From Paeniglutamicibacter sulfureus (GTDB lineage Bacteria; Actinomycetota; Actinomycetes; Actinomycetales; Micrococcaceae): a stretch of 64,000 nt of DNA. The notes below the pieces were generated by a model. That model made no database searches and was not told where the DNA came from. It saw only the letters and a list, made by a program, of their open reading frames with translations. Of the stretch, positions 58,746-64,000 are shown one piece after another (position 1 is the stretch's first letter; every line of letters starts with the position of its first letter). A program made the translations under genes and the position numbers. The stretch covers positions 2,356,001-2,420,000 of the forward strand of contig NZ_BAAAWO010000001.1 in assembly GCF_039535115.1 (NCBI RefSeq). The letters run 5' to 3'.

Positions 58746-59432
58746 ATGATTAAAGTTCACCCACAGGCCAACCACTTTGGACTCGACAGCTCAGAGCACA
58801 TCCCGCCGCCGCATCCCGATCTTTTCGAAGCCCATCCATTGCTGGGCGAAATCTGGGGACAGGCGCGGGGCCTGCTGGCGGTGCGCGACAACGACGCCCA
58901 CACCCTCTACGCCGTTTCCCTGGCCGCCGCCCTGCTCGATCAACGGCCGCAGGCCGACCCCGGAGTTGTTTTGCCGGCAATGATGCTGCACGACATCGGC
59001 TGGTCACAAGTGGAGCCCGGCCTCGTGCTCGCAGCCATCGCCCCGGGCGGCGGACGACCCGAGCTGGTGTTGCAACACGAAAAGGAGGGCGCGCGACTGG
59101 CAACCGAGATCCTGGAATCCCTCCGCGTGGATACACTGGTGATCAAACAGGTCGCCGCGATCATCGACGGGCACGACTCCCGCTCCCATGCGCTGAACCC
59201 CGACGACGAAATCGTCAAGGACGCCGACAAGTTGTGGCGGCTGACCCCGCACGGCCTGGACACCGTCATGGACTGGTTTGGGTTGCACCGTGGCCAGGCC
59301 CTTCGCCTGTGTGCATCGCGGGTGCTGGGCAAGCTTTTCACTCCCGAGGCAATCACCATGGCAAACGGATTGATTGCCCTTGAGCAGGCGAACCTCTGGC
59401 CCCGGAGCCGGGAACTGCACCCGGTGCACTAA
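58746..59432 (+). CDS. HD-domain phosphohydrolase-like protein
   Basis: From the ATG at 58746, 228 residues; no strong ribosome site. Metal ligands of the HD superfamily are visible: HTLYAVSLAAALLDQ, MMLHDIGWSQVEPG (the HD pair), IIDGHDSRSH and IVKDADKLWRL. A metal-dependent phosphohydrolase is expected; the substrate is unknown. It lies 95 bases before the IclR regulator of the P450 cluster, in which a phosphate-ester hydrolase would be useful, but this link is only positional. Confidence 0.8.
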   Translation: MIKVHPQANHFGLDSSEHIPPPHPDLFEAHPLLGEIWGQARGLLAVRDNDAHTLYAVSLAAALLDQRPQADPGVVLPAMMLHDIGWSQVEPGLVLAAIAPGGGRPELVLQHEKEGARLATEILESLRVDTLVIKQVAAIIDGHDSRSHALNPDDEIVKDADKLWRLTPHGLDTVMDWFGLHRGQALRLCASRVLGKLFTPEAITMANGLIALEQANLWPRSRELHPVH

Positions 59433-59527
59433 GGACTTCCATGTCTCGTCCGGTCACTTCCGAGGGTCCTCCCCTACACTCAAAGGTGCGCGCAAAATAG
59501 GTGCGGCAGATGGAAAGGACACCGTAG

Positions 59528-60346
59528 ATGGCAGGTGGAAATCGAGTTCCCGGAAGCACCGTGACCTCCAAGGTCCTTGCCATCATGGAAGTGTTTGAAA
59601 CATCGCGCCGGGCACTGAGCCTGACCGAAATCGCGGAAGCCTCGGGCGTCCCCTTGAGCACCACCCACCGGCTGGTGAGCGAGCTGGTCGAGTGGGGCAT
59701 GCTCAGCCGCGGACCCAACGGCGGGATCCAGCTTGGCTTGCGGTTGTGGGCCATCGCCCAGAATGCGGGGCGCCAATTACGCGACACCGCCCGCCCCTTC
59801 GTCCAGGACATGTTCTCCCTGACCGGGGAAACCAGCCAGCTTGCCGTGCGGGACGGCAACATGGCCCTGTACATCGACCGGGTCTACGGTTCCAAAAGGG
59901 TTCCGCGCGCCTCACGTGTCGGCGGCCGGCTGCCTTTGCATGCCACCGCAGTGGGCAAGGTAATCCTGGCGCATTCCGAGGACTGGGTCACCGATGCCTA
60001 CCTCAACCGCCCGCTGACTACCGTCACCGGCCACACCCACGTCAACCCGGCCCGCCTGCGCGCCGAGCTTGCCCAGGTTCGGGAGCAGGGCTACGCCACG
60101 ACACAGGAAGAGGTCATCATCGGCTCGTGCTCCATTGCCGTGCCGGTCTTTCACACCGGTCGCCTGGGCTGCTCGATCGGGCTCGTGGTTCCCTCCGCCA
60201 ATGCCGGAACCATGACCCGGCACCTGCCCGTGCTCAAGGGCATTTCCCAGCGCATCGAGGCAGCCACGGCGCACATCCCGCTCGAAACGCTACTGGGCAG
60301 CGTCACAGGAAGCGCACCGGGGCCTCCCGCCGAACCCGAGCCCTGA
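59528..60346 (+). CDS. IclR-family regulator upstream of the P450 cluster
   Basis: ATG nine bases after GGAAAGGA; 272 residues. HTH: LTEIAEASGVPLSTTHRLVSELVEWG (quoted: ASGVPLSTTHRLVSEL). Effector domain: GRLPLHATAVGKVILAH and GYATTQEEVIIGSCSIAVPVF. IclR proteins of this type often govern aromatic degradation. Its stop is 133 bases before the P450 start, a gap rich in repeats that should be its operator. Confidence 0.88.
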   Translation: MAGGNRVPGSTVTSKVLAIMEVFETSRRALSLTEIAEASGVPLSTTHRLVSELVEWGMLSRGPNGGIQLGLRLWAIAQNAGRQLRDTARPFVQDMFSLTGETSQLAVRDGNMALYIDRVYGSKRVPRASRVGGRLPLHATAVGKVILAHSEDWVTDAYLNRPLTTVTGHTHVNPARLRAELAQVREQGYATTQEEVIIGSCSIAVPVFHTGRLGCSIGLVVPSANAGTMTRHLPVLKGISQRIEAATAHIPLETLLGSVTGSAPGPPAEPEP

Positions 60347-60348
60347 AC

Positions 60349-60450
60349 AAGGTTCCACTGAGTGGGAAAGGTTCTGCACCCTTCGCATGTGTCATGGGTA
60401 ACACTTGAGGCAATGAATGTTGCGCAACCCACAATCGGGTAGCGCAACCC
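60349..60450 (+). promoter_or_regulatory. Repeat-rich operator region before the P450 gene
   Basis: Direct repeats of GCGCAACCC start at 60422 and 60442, exactly 20 bases apart; the first lies in the 10-base inverted repeat GTTGCGCAAC (60419-60428). Further upstream CCACT-G-AGTGG (60355-60365) is flanked by AAGGTTC copies at 60349 and 60368. The layout fits two regulator sites, one near each end of the gap. Confidence 0.5.
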
Positions 60451-60479
60451 CGATCTTCTTTCCTCAAGGAGTCCGTTCC

Positions 60480-61766
60480 ATGTCCAGCAGCAATGTTGCA
60501 GCCGGGGTTTGTCCCATGGGGCACGGCGCCACGGCACCGGCCGACCACCACGGTTTTGAACCGTTCACCATGGAAAACCCGTTTCCCTCCTACACGAACC
60601 TCCGCAACGAACAACCCGTGATGTTCGACGAACGTGTCGGGCTCTACGTGGTCACTCGCTACGACGACGTCAAGGCCGTCTTTGAGGACTGGGAAACCTT
60701 CTCCTCGGAAAACGCCCAAGCCCCGGTGCGCAAGCGCGGTCCGCAGGCCACCAAGATCATGAACGACGGCGGCTTCACCACCTACTCCGGGCTCTCGGCC
60801 CGCCGCCCGCCGGAGCACACCCGCATCCGGGCCATCGCACAGAAGGCGTTCACCCCGCGCCGCTTCAAGGCCCTGGAACCCTCCATCCGCGCCAATGTCA
60901 TCGAATCGATCGAGACCATGCTGGCGCGCGAATCCAACACCGGCGACATCGTCAAGGATCTGGCCTACGCCATTCCTACCATCACCATCCTCACCCTCAT
61001 CGGCGCCGATGTCTCCCAAGTCGACACCTACAAGCGCTGGAGCGATTCCCGGGCCGCCATGACCTGGGGAGACCTGAGCGACGAGGAGCAGATCCCGCAT
61101 GCCCACAACCTCGTGGAGTACTGGGCAGAGTGCATGCGCCTCGTGGTCCACGCCCACGAGCACGGCGGGGACAACCTCACCGCCGACCTGGTCAAGGCCC
61201 AGTCCGAGGGCGCGGAAATCAGCGACCACGAGATCGCCTCGCTGCTCTACTCCCTGCTTTTCGCCGGCCACGAAACCACCACCACGCTGATCTCCAATTG
61301 CGTGCGCGTGCTTCTGGCCCACCGCGAGGCCTGGGAGCAAGTGGTCCAAAATCCCAAGGCCATCCCCGCGGCCATCGACGAGGTCCTGCGCTACGCCGGC
61401 TCCATCGTCGGCTGGCGCCGCAAGGCCCTGAAGGACACCGAGGTCGCCGGGGTCAAGATTCCCGAAGGCGCCGAGTTGTTGCTGTTGATGGGTGCGGCCA
61501 ACCGCGACGAAGCCCGCTTCGAGGACCCCGAGGCCTTCGACATCGCCCGGACCAACGCCCGCGAACACCTCTCCTTCGGCTTCGGCATCCACTATTGCCT
61601 GGGCAACATGCTCGCCAAGCTGCAGGCCAAGATCGCCCTGGAGGAACTTACTTCCAGGATCCCGGGGCTCGAGCTGATCGATGGCGAGGGCATCGAGTTC
61701 CGCAAGAACCTGTCCTTTCGGGTCCCCGAATACGTCAACGTGAGCTGGAAGGAATCCCAGGCATGA
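60480..61766 (+). CDS. Cytochrome P450 (CreJ-like candidate)
   Basis: ATG nine bases after AAGGAG; 428 residues. The haem motif FGFGIHYCLG places the ligand at Cys373; the I-helix is LLFAGHETTTT and the K-helix ExxR is in EVLRYAGS. It is a soluble class I P450 needing a ferredoxin and reductase, not seen here and perhaps just outside. The next two genes (ATGA overlap) resemble the two subunits of a PEP-synthase-like phenol kinase. In C. glutamicum the P450 CreJ oxidises the methyl group of phosphorylated p-cresol made by CreHI, so the same role is proposed. Confidence 0.9.
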   Translation: MSSSNVAAGVCPMGHGATAPADHHGFEPFTMENPFPSYTNLRNEQPVMFDERVGLYVVTRYDDVKAVFEDWETFSSENAQAPVRKRGPQATKIMNDGGFTTYSGLSARRPPEHTRIRAIAQKAFTPRRFKALEPSIRANVIESIETMLARESNTGDIVKDLAYAIPTITILTLIGADVSQVDTYKRWSDSRAAMTWGDLSDEEQIPHAHNLVEYWAECMRLVVHAHEHGGDNLTADLVKAQSEGAEISDHEIASLLYSLLFAGHETTTTLISNCVRVLLAHREAWEQVVQNPKAIPAAIDEVLRYAGSIVGWRRKALKDTEVAGVKIPEGAELLLLMGAANRDEARFEDPEAFDIARTNAREHLSFGFGIHYCLGNMLAKLQAKIALEELTSRIPGLELIDGEGIEFRKNLSFRVPEYVNVSWKESQA

Positions 61767-62857
61767 GCAACAACGACTTCATTGAATTCTTCGACGGCGG
61801 TGCCGACCCGAAGCTGGAAAACCTCGGCGGCAAGGGTGCCTCGCTGGTGACGATGACCGCGGCCGGGATGCCCGTGCCTCCCGGATTCGTCGTCACCACC
61901 GCAGCTTTCGACGCCTTCATGGAAGGCGGCATTACCGCCGAAATCAACGCTCTGCTGGCCGGCGTCGATCCGGAGGACGTGAACGCCGTGGACGCCGCCA
62001 GCGCCGCGATCCGCTCCATGATCACCCAGCGCCCGGTGCCCGCCGCCCTGCGCCAAGTCACCAAGGACGCCTACGCCACCTTGCAGGGGAACTTCACCGC
62101 AGAGGTGCCGCTGGCGGTGCGTTCCTCGGCCACCGCCGAGGACCTTCCCGATGCCTCCTTCGCCGGACAACAGGACACCTACCTCTGGCTCAACGGCTAC
62201 GATGCGGTCACCGAGCACATCCGCGCCTGCTGGGCCTCGCTCTACACCTCCCGGGCCATCCTGTACCGACTGAAGAACAACATCCCCGACGAGGGCCTGT
62301 CCATGGCGGTCGTCGTGCAGAAGATGGTCAACTCCGCCGCAGCCGGCGTGGCGATGACTTTGGACCCCACCAACGGGGACCGCTCCAAGATCACCATCGA
62401 CGCCTCCTACGGGGTCGGCGAAATGGTCGTTTCCGGCACCGTCACCCCCGACAACATCCAGCTGGACAAGGTCACCCTGGCCATCATCACCGAGCACATC
62501 GGGGCCAAGCACGCCGAACTCATTCCCGACCCGGCCACCAACTCCCTGGTGGAGGTCGAGGTCAGTGAAGAGCGCCGCGCGGTGCGCTGCCTCTCGGATG
62601 CGGACCTGGCCCTGGTGGCGCAGCTGGCCAAGCGCGCCGAGAAGCACTACGGCTGCCCGCAGGACATCGAGTGGGCTCTGGATGCGGATCTGCCCGAAGG
62701 CGAAAACCTGCTCCTGCTCCAGTCCCGCCCGGAAACCGTGCACTCGTCCAAGTCCACGGTTAAGCCGGACGCCGGCGGCTACGCTTCCTCCCTCGGGCTG
62801 GGTTCGGGCTTCAACTTCTCCTCGATCACGTCCTCGCTGATGAACACCGCATCCTAG
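61763..62857 (+). CDS. PEP/pyruvate-binding ATP-grasp subunit (phenylphosphate synthase / Cre-kinase-like)
   Basis: ATG overlaps the P450 stop as ATGA; 364 residues. LGGKGASLVTMTAAGMPVPPGFV is the PEP-synthase N-terminus (quoted: GGKGASLVTMTAAGMPVPPG), PLAVRSSATAEDLPDASFAGQQ and DIEWALDADLPEGENLLLLQSRPE complete the ATP-grasp domain. It ends there, without the phosphohistidine and PEP-binding domains of a full 800-residue PEP synthase. Phenylphosphate synthase of Thauera has just such a separate subunit of about 40 kDa. It should supply the phosphoryl group from ATP to the partner encoded next. Confidence 0.87.
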   Translation: MSNNDFIEFFDGGADPKLENLGGKGASLVTMTAAGMPVPPGFVVTTAAFDAFMEGGITAEINALLAGVDPEDVNAVDAASAAIRSMITQRPVPAALRQVTKDAYATLQGNFTAEVPLAVRSSATAEDLPDASFAGQQDTYLWLNGYDAVTEHIRACWASLYTSRAILYRLKNNIPDEGLSMAVVVQKMVNSAAAGVAMTLDPTNGDRSKITIDASYGVGEMVVSGTVTPDNIQLDKVTLAIITEHIGAKHAELIPDPATNSLVEVEVSEERRAVRCLSDADLALVAQLAKRAEKHYGCPQDIEWALDADLPEGENLLLLQSRPETVHSSKSTVKPDAGGYASSLGLGSGFNFSSITSSLMNTAS

Positions 62858-62935
62858 CCGCGTTGCCCGACCCACCACCGTTCGCCGCTTTTCCCCCAAC
62901 TCCGCAGCAGCATCTTTTGAAAGGCATCCACCACC

Positions 62936-64000
62936 ATGAGCATGAAATCCTTTCCCAAGCCTTCCGATCTCCAGGTTCCCCCGGGCGCCGAGGGCTGGGA
63001 GGAGCTCTACCCGTACTACCTGGTCTTTCAGGACGCACTAAAGGCCGAGGAAGACGAAAAGTTCTGGTTCTGCGACTCCCAGCACTGGCCCACCGTCTTC
63101 AAGCCGTTCGAGACCATCGGCGGGGAATTCGCCGTCAAGTGCCTGGGCCAGTACAACGCCCGCCACCTGATGATCCCCAACGCCAACGGCATCGACTTCC
63201 GCATCCACCTCGGCTACCTCTATATGTCTCCGCTTCCGGTGCCCAGCGAGCAGATCGCCGCCCGCGTCCCTGACTTCGAGGCCCGCATCGGCCACTACTT
63301 CGCCAATTGGGAAGAGCTCCTGAAGGCCTGGCACATCAAGGTCAAGGGAACCATCAGCGAGATGGAGTCCCTCAGCTTCGAGGCCCTGCCCGAGCAGGTC
63401 CCGATGGCGGACATCCTTTCCGGCAAGGCCAAGGACGGCTCGGAGGTGCTGCTGGAGAACTACGACCGGCTGATCCAGCTCTGTTACCAGAACTGGCAAT
63501 ACCACTTCGAATTCCTGAACCTGGGCTACATCGCCTACCTGGACTTCTTCAACTTCTGCAAGGAAGTATTCCCCAACATCCCCGACCAGTCGATCGCCAC
63601 CATGGTCCAGGGCGTGGACATGGAACTGTTCAAGCCCGACGATGAACTGAAGGAACTCGCGGCACTGGCCGTGGAACTGGATCTGTCCGGCGCGTTCTCC
63701 AACACCGACGACCCGACAGCCACGCTTGCAGCCATCGCAACCTCGCCCTCCGGCGAGCGCTGGCTGGCACGCTGGGAGGAGGCCAAGGACCCGTGGTTCA
63801 ACTTCACCATCGGCAACGGCTTCTACGGGCACGACAAGTACTGGATCGAACACCAGGAGATCCCGCTTGGCTTCATCGCCGATTACATTCACCGTCTGCA
63901 GGGCGGGGCGAACATCATGCGCCCGACCGACAAGCTGATCGCCGAGAAGGACCGCATCGTCGAGGAGTACCGGGACCTGCTGGATCCCGAGGTCCGCGAG
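62936..64000 (+). CDS. PEP-utilizing-enzyme-like catalytic subunit, partial
   Basis: ATG after GAAAGG; 355 residues are visible and the frame is open at the window edge. WEELYPYYLVFQDALKAEEDEKFWF and QHWPTVFKPFETIGGEFAVKC (in part) resemble the N-terminal substrate domain of the larger subunit of phenylphosphate-synthase-type kinases; the mobile phosphohistidine domain is expected further on. Position after the ATP-grasp subunit (78-base gap) supports a two-subunit kinase for phenols. The catalytic His itself was not seen. Confidence 0.7.
   Translation, partial: MSMKSFPKPSDLQVPPGAEGWEELYPYYLVFQDALKAEEDEKFWFCDSQHWPTVFKPFETIGGEFAVKCLGQYNARHLMIPNANGIDFRIHLGYLYMSPLPVPSEQIAARVPDFEARIGHYFANWEELLKAWHIKVKGTISEMESLSFEALPEQVPMADILSGKAKDGSEVLLENYDRLIQLCYQNWQYHFEFLNLGYIAYLDFFNFCKEVFPNIPDQSIATMVQGVDMELFKPDDELKELAALAVELDLSGAFSNTDDPTATLAAIATSPSGERWLARWEEAKDPWFNFTIGNGFYGHDKYWIEHQEIPLGFIADYIHRLQGGANIMRPTDKLIAEKDRIVEEYRDLLDPEVRE

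Noticed and set aside
61130..61762. N-terminal extension of the ATP-grasp frame
   Set aside because: It overlaps the P450 out of frame; the real start is the ATGA-coupled ATG at 61763.
1..64000. tRNA, rRNA, CRISPR array, prophage or plasmid origin
   Set aside because: No cloverleaf-like segment, repeat-spacer array, integrase other than the IS3 transposase, or replication gene was found on reading both strands.

Overview
The window is about 64 kb of a high-GC actinobacterial chromosome. Family content points to the Micrococcaceae (Arthrobacter / Paeniglutamicibacter / Glutamicibacter relatives): a split heterodimeric carotenoid cyclase (crtYe/crtYf) with a lycopene elongase (C50 carotenoids), MmyB-type XRE regulators, F420-type oxidoreductases, DUF2695 and many tightly coupled ATGA/GTGA gene junctions. 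Genus is inferred from gene families only. No rRNA, tRNA, CRISPR or phage genes were seen; one intact IS3-family element is present.

Layout. 1-4.8 kb: end of a GCS2 carboxylate-amine ligase, a CDGSH iron-sulfur protein coupled to a haem-oxygenase-like iron enzyme, and a pair of exported proteins (HNH nuclease, excalibur lipoprotein). 4.8-12.5 kb: an ABC-2 exporter operon with a LolA-like protein and a terpene-cyclase-fold protein, a DUF2975/XRE pair, an ArsR/SRPBCC pair, an MmyB-type regulator and an SDR. 12.5-24.7 kb: benE divergent from the SDR across a perfect 22-bp inverted repeat, an amino-acid permease, two PLP aminotransferases, YceI, a TetR-like protein, an LLM oxidoreductase / F420-NADP reductase / MarR group, a thioesterase and a DUF2695 protein. 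24.8-26.2 kb: IS3-family element. 26.2-30 kb: thioredoxin divergent from a 38-residue Cys-rich protein, then an operon of SipW-type exported proteins with an unusual signal peptidase. 30-33 kb: MpaB-like oxygenase, AhpD-like protein, RlmN.

33-45 kb is a light-protection island. A MarR regulator (CrtR position) starts a translationally coupled operon crtE-crtB-crtI-crtYe-crtYf-crtEb followed by a photolyase; a TspO-like membrane protein and a DUF2867 epimerase-like protein are transcribed divergently. A flavin monooxygenase, a DUF998 protein, a decayed dual-specificity phosphatase, a class II UvrA, a DUF6328 protein, Dps and a GNAT protein with an apparent ATT start follow.

51-56.4 kb is a quinate/shikimate catabolic unit (IclR regulator, 3-dehydroshikimate dehydratase with all four expected metal ligands, a shikimate/quinate dehydrogenase, and a divergent MHS transporter) with two tandem operator-like repeats in the divergent promoter. 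After a VOC protein, an MFS transporter and an HD-domain protein, the right edge (59.5-64 kb) holds an IclR regulator, a cytochrome P450 and two subunits resembling phenylphosphate synthase / the CreHI alkylphenol kinase. This suggests a phosphorylate-then-oxidise route for alkylphenols that continues beyond the window.

The most interesting items for follow-up are the P450/phenol-kinase cluster, the signal peptidase carrying an internal signal-like segment and a sortase-like LAATG tail, the perfect inverted repeat at 12.5 kb, the ATT-start GNAT gene, and the conserved 38-residue Cys-rich protein.
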